From contig JAMPIV010008103.1 in assembly GCA_024509875.1 (NCBI GenBank), positions 1 to 64,000 on the forward strand: DNA of 64,000 nucleotides, written 5' to 3'. A model generated the notes under the pieces. The model worked only from the letters and a program-made list of their open reading frames with translations. It searched no databases and was not told the origin of the DNA. Made by a program: the position numbers and the translations under genes. Of this stretch, positions 1-11,049 are shown in pieces. This stretch comes from Oreohelix idahoensis (lineage: Eukaryota > Mollusca > Gastropoda > Stylommatophora > Oreohelicidae). Each line of letters begins with the position of its first letter. Position 1 is the stretch's first letter.

Positions 1-1081
1 TGATGCGTGATGCCATATGATGATGGATGGTATCCGCATGTCTGGTTTTGTGTAGTGTGCAGATGTGTTCAGTCAAAACAATGTTCATACAAAAATAACA
101 GGGCAATCCACATAGGACGTCAGTAAACTCACGACGTATAAAGTCAATGAGTCTTGAAACAGCCGTTGACGTTTTTCTTCATTATTTATTGTGGACGCCA
201 CAGTGACAAAATGGTTACGCAAATGTGTAGGCACATCAAACAGTCATTATCACAGCAACATTCAATACAGCAATAGACGGTAGACAGCATTACAATGATG
301 AGTCAGATGCATGTTATATTTCATAGTGCTGTAAATGTAGTCAGGTGAAAAACTCCATCCTTTTCTATAACAGCCAGGAGATAACCAGATGTATGAGATC
401 AGTTCACTCTCCTTAGTTTGACTTCAGCAAGACAGACACGTCTGCCGAAGTATAAATAATGTCCTCAAAAATATCCTCTAGATAATAAAGGTTTTCCAAA
501 CCTAGTTCATTTAACAAAGTAGCAAGTAATGGTCCTTGGTACATGCATCAACCGATGCAGTACAATGCAGCGACATGTGAGCTGGGAAAAAACATCTCGT
601 GACGACGACTTTCGGAGACAGGCTATGAATCGAAATCGCTCACGACCCAAAATCGATAGAGTTAATGAAAAAGTCAATTTACCTTGCTTTCATGAAATAC
701 ACAGAAATATCACGCCTCCCGACATGTGGGAAAACACTAGAGGTATTATCTCGAATAAACGAAATATCCATTAAGAGGACTACACATCCCTGACAGAACA
801 AAAAATAGCGGAGATCCCCTCTTCAACGAGGCATCTCTTTCGCCATTCCAAATCGCTCACTCCACTAGTGGTGGGCGGAAACCGATCGACCAAACAACAA
901 GACAAGTCATGCGCAGTCCAGCGCAAAATGACCACAGCTCAAACTTAACTGCATTCGATACCAACGCGAGAAGACAAATGCTTACCGAGAAAAGTGACTA
1001 TAGATTTCAAGCAGTTGTTGCCCTTGCGTTATAAAACAGATATTGAAATAAAACGATGTTGCGAGAATTTATCACGCAACA
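1..1081 (-). repeat. Element A 3' LTR
   Basis: Matches 8181-9261 almost base for base and has TG...CA ends on the plus strand (starts TGATGCG, ends CGCAACA). The repeat reaches base 1 of the window, so a few bases could lie outside, but the partner copy begins with the same TG. Differences from the partner include G/T near 152, a 1-bp indel near 615, and changes near 1005-1050. Confidence 0.93.
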
Positions 1082-1132
1082 TATCACCACCTCCTCCCGA
1101 TAAAAAAAAAAATGTGGAACATATTTTTTTTT
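1082..1132 (-). promoter_or_regulatory. Element A polypurine tract with upstream hairpin
   Basis: Read on the minus strand, a purine-rich run (GGGAGGAGGTGGTGATA) directly precedes the 3' LTR start TGTTGCG, as expected for the plus-strand primer of an LTR element. Just upstream of it (plus 1102-1132) an A-rich arm ending ATGT and a T-rich arm starting ACAT form an imperfect hairpin around a 3-nt loop. Elements C, E and F have the same arrangement with different sequence. Confidence 0.75.
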
Positions 1133-1831
1133 CAATATCAAAGAGCAAGCGATAAGCGGCTCAAAACGCACGAATTATGCGCTGATAATTAATTAAATTG
1201 CCAAACAATAGGCTAATTATAGAGTGTCTGGTGAGGATATACCTCAACAGAAAAATAAATATGTCTCAAAAAATATTCACATCGGGGAGGTGTCACCAAC
1301 ACACATCACGTTAGCATGTAAACACAATATACGTATGCAAGTTACTATAATCATCATTAAACAGCATACTCTAATATTGTCTTTAAAAATGGATGTACAA
1401 ATCTGATAGGAAAATTTAAATAGTACATTCTTTGACATGTAATGACATAAGTACATAGTAAAGTTAAACTACATGACGATCCAGGACATATGCTCTGGTA
1501 TTCCGAGGGTAAGTACACAATCTAGAACTCGTAAGGTAAGTCCTCAGCTCAACAATGACATTCTGAGAAAGTACAAGCAATATAATGCTAATTAATAACT
1601 AATATGCTTCATAAGGTACAATACATTATTAATAATTGTGGCTGTTTAGTAAACTAACGGCCCTTATATTAACTACTCAGTCCTCCTCTATCATCTTAAA
1701 AAACGAACAGAAGAAGATGACAACAAAGCACGATAGTGTGTACATATAAAGTAAGTACAGATGTGCTAATCTATTGTAGAAATATAGGTGTGTTATGACT
1801 CTGTAATATATGGAAATATAGGACAGAAGTA
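1133..1831 (-). other. Element A 3' untranslated region
   Basis: About 700 bp of AT-rich sequence between the gag-pol stop and the hairpin. I see no ORF of note and no RNA gene. It is part of the element by position. Confidence 0.7.
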
Positions 1832-4800
1832 TTAGTTGGAGTCATGTGGGCATCTAGACAAAATGTCAGCCATCACATTATCCGCACCACGGATAGCTCG
1901 TACCGTGAAGTGAAAAGGTTGAAGAGCTATAGCATATCGAGTGGATCTCGAACTCTTCAAATTCTTAGTCTGAATAGCTGTAAGAGCTTTCTGATCAGTC
2001 TCTAGAATGAAATGTGCGCCCAGGAGGAATCTTTGTAGCTTTAGAATTGACCAAACCATCGCTAACAACTCACGGTCTAAAACCGAGTAGTTCCTCTCTG
2101 CCGCATTTAGTTTTCTAGAAATGTACATAACAGGATGCAGAGTATTTGCATATTCTTGCATCAGTGCTGCTCCAATCCCAGTGGATGAAGCATCACTCCG
2201 AAGAACAAAAGTCCTATCAAGAGTAGGTAATCTTAAGATGGGAGGAGAAGAAAATATATTCTTGATTTGGTCTAGTGAAGATTGGCATTCTTCAGACCAA
2301 CGGACCAGATTAGGCGAACCTTTCTTCAACAATGTTGAGAGAGGTGCCATGATCGAAGATAAATTTGGAATAAATCTCCCATAAAATTGAATTAAACCTA
2401 AGAGACTCCTAACTTGTTTCTTCGTTTTAGGAACAGAGATGTTCAGTATTTTGGAAGTATTGTGGTCTTCTGTCTTCAAGAGACCATGACCAACACGATG
2501 ACCCAGGAAAGAGATTTCACCAAAACCAACAAAAGCTTTAGAAGGTTTTGCTGTCAAATTATTCTCACGTAGAGTGGACAGTAAGTCATATAACCCTAAA
2601 TAGTGATCTTCCCAGGTATCACTGAAGAGACAGATGTCATCTAAGTATGCGATGACATCCGAACGATGTGACAGAATTCGACGCATCATGCGAACGAAAG
2701 TGGCAGGGGCGTTCATGAGACCAAAAGGCATAACATTCCATTGAAATAGACCCCTAGGTGTAGAAAAAGCAGTAAGAGGTTTGGCATGCTCTGCTAAAGG
2801 CACTTGCCAATAACCTTTAGACAAGTCAAGTTTAGTGAAGAATCTAGAATTAGAAAGTCTAATCAGTAGATCTTCTAACAAAGGCATCGGTTCAGCGTCG
2901 AACTTTGTGACCTGATTCAATTTGCGATAATCAACGCAAATTCGTATGTTCTTATCCTTCTTCCGGACAATAACCATGGAAGAAGAATATGGTGAAGTCG
3001 ATGGTTCAATTATATTTAATTGAATCATTTCATCCAATTCCTTTTCCACTTGCGACTGAAAGTGTATAGGAATAGGATACGGCCTAACCCTAATTGGATT
3101 ATTGTCGGTAAGAATTATGTCATGTTCTATGACATCTGTGTGTCCAGGAATGTCAGTGAGAACATCCTGAAATGTTTGTAACATCGACGAGACTTGTCGA
3201 TGTTCGTCACCAGAAAGATTAGGAGAAACAGAAACGTTTTTCCAAGATTCCGTGGAATGTAATGGAACCACTGGAAGGGGAAGGTTGACATCAGAGAAGG
3301 TAGCTTCCTCATCCTGAATGACAGACAGGGATGAATAATGACCGTGAGGTGCAGGAGCATCATCCGTTGCCTGGAAAATAGGCAGCAAATAGTCCGGACG
3401 TTCGTGAAATTCCGAAAGCATGTTTATGTGGAAAGTTTTATGCTTTCCATCAATATCGACCACATAGTCAACATCGGAAATCCGAGAGACTATTGCATAC
3501 GGACCTTTCCATGCAATAAGAAGTCTATTTTCCCTACTGGGGAGTAGGACGAATGCTTTGTCACCTGGACAAAGTTGTCGTAGACATCTATTCTTGTTAG
3601 CAAACTGCCTTGCCTTCTCTTTAGCAATTTCTGATGAAGCAGTTGCTAGCTTACATGCCTCAATGATCTTTTGTCTAAGAGCAATGACATACTCATATGA
3701 GGATTGAGTTTCATCGCTAATATCATCGGCAGTGATGAGATCGTGTAATAAAGACATAGGGCCGCGTGGACGCGCGCCAAAGACAAGTTCGAAGGGAGAA
3801 AATCCTGTGTGTTCATTAGGGACTTCTCTATAGGCAAAGAGAGCCGCGGGTAAAACCCTGTCCCAATCTTGAGGATGATCTTCAGTTATCTTACCAAGCA
3901 AAGTCTTGAGCGTTCTATTCAGACGCTCAACTAACCCATTAGACATAGGATGGTAGATACTACTGAGAGATCGTTCAATATGTAAGGTAGACATTACCTG
4001 TGACATAGTGTCAGATATGAGTTGAGTGCCATGGTCTGACAATATTTCTCTGGGGAACCCCAAGCGAGAAAATATCAACCAAAGAGCATCTGCGATATCT
4101 GTAGTAGATATGCTCTTAAGAGGAATAGCCTCTGGCCAACGTGTGCACATATCGACACATGTAAGGATAAACTGATGTCCTCTGGCCGACTTGACCTTAA
4201 AAGGGCCAATAATATCTATGGCCATTTTCTGAAACGGCCGAATAGGAATGTCAGCAGCCTGGATAGGCGCAGCATGTCGTGGTCCTCTAGATTTGACCTC
4301 CTGACATACCTTGCATGATCGGCAGTAAATACGAATGTCCTTATTGACAAAAGGCCAAAAGAAAGCCGCAAGGACTCTCGACTTCGTACGGGCAAAACCC
4401 ATATGTCCAGCACATTGCGAGTCATGAGCATGTTGTAATATTTGGACTCTCATGCTCTTGGGAACAAGAATTTGCGAATGTGCCGACGTAGTCGAATCTT
4501 GTACCATACGTACAAGTACGCCGTTTCTCATTGCAATCCAAGATTTTCTATTTGTATCCTGATTCGGATCACCTTTCTTCGCAAGAACGAAGAATTTTTT
4601 TAAAGAAGGATCTTCTTCTTGCAATTTTATGAAAGAGTCACGAGTGATTACTAAGTGACTATCTTGGCTATCAACTTCATTATCACTATTCAGTGAAGTT
4701 TCGGGTGTTTGTAGAGCTTGTGCTCTTGTAACTACTGCATTTGTAGCTTGCATGTTATTATCTTCCCAAGCAGCAATCTGCTGTGGGGTACACTCCCTAA

Positions 4801-6748
4801 CTCCGTGAATACGACCAATAATAAGGTCCGCAATAGGATTAGGTAAGAGACAAGCATGCACATCTCCAGTAAAGAAAGGAGTGGCAATGCGAATTACAGC
4901 AGTAGGATATTTTTCTAGAGTGCCGCCAAATGTGACACATTTAATAACCCTTCCTGTAGCACAAGATGGATCTACAAGCGATTGTCTAACACCAATAGTG
5001 GTGCATCCGGAATCGAAAAGTAGTGAGACCGGAGTATCATTAACAAGACCCTTATGTAGAATTAAAGAACCCCTCCCGTCATGCGCAACAGCAGCAGGAA
5101 GAGCGGGAAGTGGGTGACCACAACTCAAAGTAGTTATGGTACCCGGTTCGAATAAAGTACTGCATTGGGGGCATTTGTTTGCTCTCTCAAAGTCAAAAGC
5201 AGAACCAGTGACAGCGTCAAAGTTTTTACTATCAACAACATGATTACAGGCTCCCTCAGTTTCCTGTTGTACAGCATTAGCCTGCTGATATCTCTTTTTT
5301 TTGTGTTGAGATCTACCCCGACTATTATTACCTCTGAAGTTATCAGAGTTATTATTATCTCTGCAGTTATTATTGTCTCTATTGTAATTGTTATCCTGGT
5401 TCGAATTCCAGTTTCCACGATTACTATCATGTTCACATTGATGCGAACATCTATTTGTTTGGTTCTGAGGTCTTCGGCAGGAATAACCTCTATTACCATA
5501 TCCTCTTTTGAAATGCTTATAATTATTAGGGTGATAGTAACGAGTACTATCAGGTTGTCTCCAATTCTTCGAAGAAGAATCACCATGAAATTGATTTCCA
5601 TGATTTTGACAGAAATTACCGCTACTCTTTCTATCAAAATTTTGTTGGGATCTACGAGCAAAGTTTTGACCATACGGAGCTGCCGAAGCAACTGGTAAAC
5701 CTTCTTTCACCTTAGAGTTACCCATGGTTATGTGTGGGTGCGCAGTTACGTATTGGCAACAGAAATCTTCCATTTCTTTTATTGTTTTAGGTTTACGTTC
5801 ATGAAGGAAAGCAAGGAAAGACTCATTGACAGACGACATGACTTTGTCTCTAAGTATTAAGTCCATAAGTCCTTCATAAGTTTTTTCCGTCTTAGATAGT
5901 TCAACCCATCGTGAGAAAGTAATGCGTATTCTTGCAATAAACTCGGAGAATTCAACTCCATTTTCAGGTAACATGTTTTTAAATTGTAGACGATAGCCGT
6001 CTTCGTTAAGCTGATATTTCTTTAACAAAGCGGCCCTGACAACCTCATAATTGTTCTTGTCAGGTTCATCCACCATATTTAATATACTTAGAGCTTTACC
6101 TGTCAGTATCCCTGATAACTGATAAACATATTTTGCTTTGTCTATGTTATGAGCTGTACATGCTTGTTCAAATCTGTCCAGATAGAACATTATGTCATCA
6201 CTGGAAGGACTAAATGTTGGTAACTTAATCTTAAAAGTATCATTATTAGCCTTACCAGAAGATGAACCCTTGTTTGAATCATTACCATTACTCATGCTCG
6301 TCAATTTCAATTTTTCCAACTCTAAAGCTAAGACCTTTTCTTCATGTTCCATTTTTGCTTTCTCTTTCCTCTCATCAGACTCTCTCTGTAATCTTCTTTC
6401 CTCAGCCTGAGCCTCTTTTTGAAGTCTTTCATTTTCAGCTTCTTTTTCAAGTCTTTTATTTTCAGCCTCTTTTTCAAGTCTTTTATTCTCAGCTTCTAGC
6501 TGTAGCTGGAGTTTTCTTTCCTCAGCTTCTGATTCCCTTTTTTGTTTTTCCATTTCCATTTGGAATCTTTTTTCATCCACCTGCATCTGCAGTTTCTTTT
6601 GTTCAGCTTCCATATGCAGTTTCTTTTGTTCAGCTTCCATTGCTTTATCATATCGAGCAGTTGCAAATTCTTCTAACTTATCACCAGTCTTCCCAAGCAA
6701 TTTACCCTGCTCAATAAAGTGCTCAAATGTAGACATGTTGTCTAACAT
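1832..6748 (-). CDS. Gag-protease-integrase-reverse transcriptase-RNase H polyprotein (element A)
   Basis: A 1638-codon uninterrupted ORF for the structural and replication proteins of the element. The first ~150 residues are a Glu/Lys/Gln-rich coiled coil, followed by a capsid-like region and an Asn/Arg-rich stretch. Near residue 530 is C-x2-C-x13-CGH, then an aspartic protease with DSG (~578). Integrase follows: an HHCC zinc finger (~775-815), catalytic Asp in DIIGP (~844), Asp in SDHGTQ (~904), Glu in LVERLN (~940), and a GPY/F module (WKGPYAI). Only then come reverse transcriptase (KLDLSKGYW; YLDD ~1370) and RNase H (RSDASS, DREL, ETDQ, ADILSR). Integrase before RT is Ty1/copia order, but the domains are Ty3/gypsy-like, which defines Gmr1-like elements. 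Gag and pol share one frame, so no frameshift signal is needed. All catalytic residues are present. Confidence 0.96.
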   Translation of the reverse strand: MLDNMSTFEHFIEQGKLLGKTGDKLEEFATARYDKAMEAEQKKLHMEAEQKKLQMQVDEKRFQMEMEKQKRESEAEERKLQLQLEAENKRLEKEAENKRLEKEAENERLQKEAQAEERRLQRESDERKEKAKMEHEEKVLALELEKLKLTSMSNGNDSNKGSSSGKANNDTFKIKLPTFSPSSDDIMFYLDRFEQACTAHNIDKAKYVYQLSGILTGKALSILNMVDEPDKNNYEVVRAALLKKYQLNEDGYRLQFKNMLPENGVEFSEFIARIRITFSRWVELSKTEKTYEGLMDLILRDKVMSSVNESFLAFLHERKPKTIKEMEDFCCQYVTAHPHITMGNSKVKEGLPVASAAPYGQNFARRSQQNFDRKSSGNFCQNHGNQFHGDSSSKNWRQPDSTRYYHPNNYKHFKRGYGNRGYSCRRPQNQTNRCSHQCEHDSNRGNWNSNQDNNYNRDNNNCRDNNNSDNFRGNNSRGRSQHKKKRYQQANAVQQETEGACNHVVDSKNFDAVTGSAFDFERANKCPQCSTLFEPGTITTLSCGHPLPALPAAVAHDGRGSLILHKGLVNDTPVSLLFDSGCTTIGVRQSLVDPSCATGRVIKCVTFGGTLEKYPTAVIRIATPFFTGDVHACLLPNPIADLIIGRIHGVRECTPQQIAAWEDNNMQATNAVVTRAQALQTPETSLNSDNEVDSQDSHLVITRDSFIKLQEEDPSLKKFFVLAKKGDPNQDTNRKSWIAMRNGVLVRMVQDSTTSAHSQILVPKSMRVQILQHAHDSQCAGHMGFARTKSRVLAAFFWPFVNKDIRIYCRSCKVCQEVKSRGPRHAAPIQAADIPIRPFQKMAIDIIGPFKVKSARGHQFILTCVDMCTRWPEAIPLKSISTTDIADALWLIFSRLGFPREILSDHGTQLISDTMSQVMSTLHIERSLSSIYHPMSNGLVERLNRTLKTLLGKITEDHPQDWDRVLPAALFAYREVPNEHTGFSPFELVFGARPRGPMSLLHDLITADDISDETQSSYEYVIALRQKIIEACKLATASSEIAKEKARQFANKNRCLRQLCPGDKAFVLLPSRENRLLIAWKGPYAIVSRISDVDYVVDIDGKHKTFHINMLSEFHERPDYLLPIFQATDDAPAPHGHYSSLSVIQDEEATFSDVNLPLPVVPLHSTESWKNVSVSPNLSGDEHRQVSSMLQTFQDVLTDIPGHTDVIEHDIILTDNNPIRVRPYPIPIHFQSQVEKELDEMIQLNIIEPSTSPYSSSMVIVRKKDKNIRICVDYRKLNQVTKFDAEPMPLLEDLLIRLSNSRFFTKLDLSKGYWQVPLAEHAKPLTAFSTPRGLFQWNVMPFGLMNAPATFVRMMRRILSHRSDVIAYLDDICLFSDTWEDHYLGLYDLLSTLRENNLTAKPSKAFVGFGEISFLGHRVGHGLLKTEDHNTSKILNISVPKTKKQVRSLLGLIQFYGRFIPNLSSIMAPLSTLLKKGSPNLVRWSEECQSSLDQIKNIFSSPPILRLPTLDRTFVLRSDASSTGIGAALMQEYANTLHPVMYISRKLNAAERNYSVLDRELLAMVWSILKLQRFLLGAHFILETDQKALTAIQTKNLKSSRSTRYAIALQPFHFTVRAIRGADNVMADILSRCPHDSN

Positions 6749-8180
6749 ATGAGTCCAAAACCTGAAATAATTAACTAATTTATTTCAAACCTAAGTGTAA
6801 CAAGTCTTAATTAAGCACTTGTATATTCACATCACCTTATATTATCCCAGTCTCTGTGGGAAACAAGTCTCCAATCAAAGAACTTGTATATGAAATATCA
6901 GCACTCAATTCTTGATCATAAGTGCACTTCTCATTCAATAGTGCACGACACTATTCATCATTCATTTATCATCAGTGTAGTAGTAACAGTGCATTAGCAT
7001 AGCCCATTAACTAATTACTATAACTGTAAACAATGACTATGTAAACACATGCAGAATGTAAACATTGAAAATGTAAACAATACAAACAATGTAAACAATA
7101 ACAATGTAAACAATAACAAAGATCAGCAACAATACAAAAACTTTCGCAGAAATCAACTAAAAATAAAGCAGAAATTAATGAAATATCACAAAAAATGTGA
7201 CGATATCTGCGATAGAATTAAACAAAATACATGACACCACAGTGTATAAACAAAAATGTTGTATGAAACTAAATTATAGACAAGAGTAGGCTAACAAATA
7301 CAAACAAATCAAAACAAAACTAAAGAATGCGAAATAATAACGAAAACAATATTAAAACATGTCATCACAGCTAACATAAATAGCAACAGAAGTCGCTTAG
7401 CAAATTCCAGTATCGGAAATTTGCAAACCCTACAGAAAACGCTCACAATAGACGACCTCTATGACGTGGCATAATCTAACGGAGACACCACCCAACCGAG
7501 AACCCGCTGAAATATAAACATATAAATATACAAATAACATATAAACATATAACATATAGAATGAGATGATACACAGAAGACTCAGCAGAAGTATAAGGGC
7601 ACAGTTTACATACAAACAGGCCACTTAACTTATAGGCTTCCAATCGTAGAACAGCAGAAAAACGGATGTCAATCAACGTCCTAAAGAGCGAAGCTCCAAC
7701 GATGATGGCACATCTGAACTGCTTCCACTGCTAACACGATGGTACAAGAGCTTCTGAAATACTGTGTGTTGAGTTGTTTCGGCACTTGACCTTCTAATCC
7801 AAAAGTAAGTTGATGGAAATCGGTACTTGGCCTTCTTCAGAAAACAACCCGTTTCAACCGGCACTTGACCTTCACAAAAACGACAGCACTGGAACCTTGA
7901 CAGCAGCAACTTGCTTGACTTGCGTAAAAGATAACAGCAGTCCGAGTTATCCGGCAACATGTAACAACGCCGGGTACTGTCAAATTCTTGTTTCCGTCAA
8001 AAAATTGAAATTTTGACTTTTACCGGGCAACGCCGAGTACTTTGAAAATTTTGAAGATGTTGACTGTATTGAAGAATGTTAATTTCTTGAAGGATGCTGA
8101 TGAATTCTTGTTGAAAATGAAGTGGGTAAGGGACCCCGTGTTTGCTGGTACCAGAATCAAACCAGCTTATGGCCACCAAA
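6749..8180 (-). other. Element A 5' leader, non-coding
   Basis: Lies between the 5' LTR and the gag start. No convincing ORF: a 61-codon ORF on the plus strand at 7049 is low-complexity Asn-rich. It contains six GTAAACA words between 7026 and 7112, and several imperfect repeats of a GGCACTTGACCTTC-like word between 7780 and 7875. The length is generous for a leader and could hold packaging or regulatory signals. Confidence 0.7.
8163..8180 (-). promoter_or_regulatory. Element A putative primer-binding site
   Basis: On the minus strand the 5' LTR ends ...GCATCA and is followed after TT by TGGTGGCCATAAGC. A TGG start two bases past the LTR fits a tRNA 3' CCA end. Element C has TGGTGG at the same place. 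I could not assign the tRNA. Confidence 0.45.
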
Positions 8181-9261
8181 TGATGCGTGATGCCATATGA
8201 TGATGGATGGTATCCGCATGTCTGGTTTTGTGTAGTGTGCAGATGTGTTCAGTCAAAACAATGTTCATACAAAAATAACAGGGCAATCCACATAGGACGT
8301 CAGTAAACTCACGACGTATAAAGTCAATGATTCTTGAAACAGCCGTTGACGTTTTTCTTCATTATTTATTGTGGACGCCACAGTGACAAAATGGTTACGC
8401 AAATGTGTAGGCACATCAAACAGTCATTATCACAGCAACATTCAATACAGCAATAGACGGTAGACAGCATTACAATGATGAGTCAGATGCATGTTATATT
8501 TCATAGTGCTGTAAATGTAGTCAGGTGAAAAACTCCATCCTTTTCTATAACAGCCAGGAGATAACCAGATGTATGAGATCAGTTCACTCTCCTTAGTTTG
8601 ACTTCAGCAAGACAGACACGTCTGCCGAAGTATAAATAATGTCCTCAAAAATATCCTCTAGATAATAAAGGTTTTCCAAACCTAGTTCATTTAACAAAGT
8701 AGCAAGTAATGGTCCTTGGTACATGCATCAACCGATGCAGTACAATGCAGCGACATGTGAGCTGGGAAAAAACATCTCGTGACGACGACTTTCGAGACAG
8801 GCTATGAATCGAAATCGCTCACGACCCAAAATCGATAGAGTTAATGAAAAAGTCAATTTACCTTGCTTTCATGAAATACACAGAAATATCACGCCTCCCG
8901 ACATGTGGGAAAACACTAGAGGTATTATCTCGAATAAACGAAATATCCATTAAGAGGACTACACATCCCTGACAGAACAAAAAATAGCGGAGATCCCCTC
9001 TTCAACGAGGCATCTCTTTCGCCATTCCAAATCGCTCACTCCACTAGTGGTGGGCGGAAACCGATCGACCAAACAACAAGACAAGTCATGCGCAGTCCAG
9101 CGCAAAAATGACCACAGCTCAAACTTAACTGCATTCGATACCAACGCGAGAAGACAAATGCTTACCGAGAAAAGTGACTATAAATTCCAAGCAGTTGTTG
9201 CCCTTGCGTTATAAAACAGACATTGAAACAAAACGATGTTGCGAGAATTTATCACGCAACA
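8181..9261 (-). repeat. Element A 5' LTR
   Basis: Second copy of the 1081-bp LTR, with TG...CA ends. In minus orientation this is the promoter-carrying copy. The promoter itself was not resolved. Confidence 0.93.
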
Positions 9262-9713
9262 ATGACCTTTACATGTAATTATTCTAACCTTGCATTCTAT
9301 CTTAAACATTACGTCATATGTTCATTAATATGACGACAGAGACTTGCACTTACTTTTTTTTATTTCTGTCGCAACTTTATAATGTACTCCCCTTTGACCT
9401 TCTCACCTTGGCTATTGATAGTGATGTCACCAGCTGAAAAATATCTCCTTCAACTTCTGATGGGTTATAATTAGATTATATATTGTTTTCAATTCCAAAT
9501 AATATGAACAATTGCCGATATGGGAAAGTAGCCTCACATCTGTCAAATAATTGTAAATAGGGCATATCACAATTACCGATTATGCGTGTATGTTAAAAAA
9601 CAAACAAAAAACCAAACAAACTAAATGAGATCAAACCGAACAAAATCAAACAGAAATTCCAAACAAGAATAATATTAAGATGGAAAGGTGTAAATGCCTG
9701 GTTGTTTCAGTTA
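9262..9713. other. Unassigned spacer
   Basis: AT-rich DNA between element A and the mariner element. It has an A-rich stretch with repeated CAAAC words near 9600-9660 and nothing else recognisable. It ends in the TA target site of the mariner. Confidence 0.6.
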
Positions 9714-11049
9714 TACGAGGGGCGTTCAGAAAGTAATGCACTTCATCGTTTTTCTCAGGAGCTGTTTATCAAAAAAGCATGAAATTTATATACAATATAC
9801 ATGGATATGTCATGTAAACATCGGTATCATTCAACATAATCCCCATCAACTTGTACGGCTTTATGCCAGCGTGAAACAAGTGCATGTATTCCTAGCCCGT
9901 ATCAGATTTTGTCTTGATCATGTAGCCATTTCTTCGCTGCATGAATCACTCCTTCATCTTCAAACCTTGTCCCACGGAGTGCATCTTTAAGTGGACCAAA
10001 CAGACGAAAATCAGAGGGTGCCAAATCGGGACTATAGGGTGGATGGGGTAGTACAGTCCAACCCAATTTGGTGATTGCTTCCCGTCTTGCCAGACTTGTG
10101 TGAGGTCGCGCATTGTCGTGAAGGAGAAGCAGGTCTGTTGGATTATTGTGCGGCCGAACTCTGCGAAAACGTTGATTGAGTTTTTTCAATGTCTTAATGT
10201 AAGCTTGCGAATTGATTGTCTCTCCTCTTGGCATAACGTCCACAAGAATCACACCTTCAATGTCCCAAAAGACAGTGATCATGACCTTTCCAGCTGAAGG
10301 AATTGTCTTGAATTTCTTTCTTCGTGGTGATTGCGGATGATGCCACTCCATTCACTGTCTTTTTGTCTCAGGTTCAAAATGATGTGCCCAGGTTTCGTCA
10401 CCTGTAACGATCTTAGCCAAAAAGTTTTCTCCATCTGCATTGAAACGCTCCAACAATTCAGAAGAAATTGCTTTCCTTTGCAATCGGTGGTCATTTGTGA
10501 GACTTCCAGGAGCCCATCTTGTGCAAACCTTAGAAAATCCGAGAGTTTTTATAACTGCATTTGCACTACCAATGCTGACTGTAAGGCCACTTGTTGAGTA
10601 GTGATTCGCCTATCAGTAAGAATAATGCCCTCCACGCATTTCAACATTTCTGCGTTGGTGGCTGGGGCAGGACGTCCACAGCCCGGCCGATCAAGCAGCT
10701 CTGTATCTCCACTACCTGATTCTTCGATTCTCTGAACGCAGCGACTGACTGTACTCCTGTCGACTGCAAAACTTCCATACACATCACATAGACGCTTGTG
10801 AATGTTCACAACAGTTTCCTTCTCTGCAACGAGAAATTCTATCACAATTCGCTGCTTATAACGCAAGTTGCTAACACGCTCCATTTCAACGGTTTAGGGC
10901 AGCCGTATTATTTGGCCGGTTGCAGTGCAAATGATGCACGCACACAATTGGCACATGCCATATTTTAAGTGTGCAAAATGTCATGCTTCTATCTTCATTA
11001 TTATCTGAGAAAAACGATGTGGTGCATTTCTTTCTGAACGCCCCTCGTA
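9714..11049 (-). mobile_element. mariner-family DNA transposon (decayed)
   Basis: Inverted terminal repeats are plainly visible: the left end starts TACGAGGGGCGTTCAGAAAG and the right end is its near reverse complement (CTTTCTGAACGCCCCTCGTA). The element is flanked by TA on both sides, the target duplication of Tc1/mariner transposons. The length of 1336 bp is typical of a full-length mariner. The transposase inside lies on the minus strand and is broken. Confidence 0.95.
9902..10884 (-). pseudogene. mariner transposase, frameshifted
   Basis: The enzyme would cut and rejoin the element's own ends. The N-terminal segment (10884 to about 10549) starts MERVSNLRYKQR and carries the helix-turn-helix region including RSTVSRCVQRIEE. 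The C-terminal segment (about 10351-9902) carries the catalytic core: Asp in VFWDIEG, Asp in LLHDNARPH, and the third Asp in SPDLAPSDF, with 34 residues between the last two, which is the DD34D spacing of mariner. The segments lie in different frames with the middle (around 10279-10494) in a third, so at least two frameshifts separate them. The copy is therefore not functional, although its ends are well kept and might be acted on in trans. The terminal C-terminal motif was not traced below 9902. Confidence 0.92.

Larger units (their letters stand above)
1..9261 (-). mobile_element. Element A: Gmr1-like Ty3/gypsy LTR retrotransposon, apparently complete
   Basis: Two directly repeated LTRs flank one long gag-pol ORF on the minus strand. 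In minus orientation the order is 5' LTR, primer site, about 1.4 kb leader, gag-pol, about 0.7 kb 3' UTR, hairpin, polypurine tract, 3' LTR. The LTRs differ by about five substitutions and two 1-bp indels that I could spot, so the insertion is recent and the element could still be active. The outer edge coincides with base 1 of the window, so the target duplication cannot be checked; the base after 9261 begins ATGAC, the expected partner. Confidence 0.93.

Noticed and set aside
5134..5698. Two ORFs of 177-185 codons on opposite strands
   Set aside because: Shadow frames of the Asn/Arg-rich Gag region of element A.
7049..7234. 61-codon Asn-rich ORF in the element A leader
   Set aside because: Low complexity caused by the GTAAACAAT repeats, and on the strand opposite to the element.
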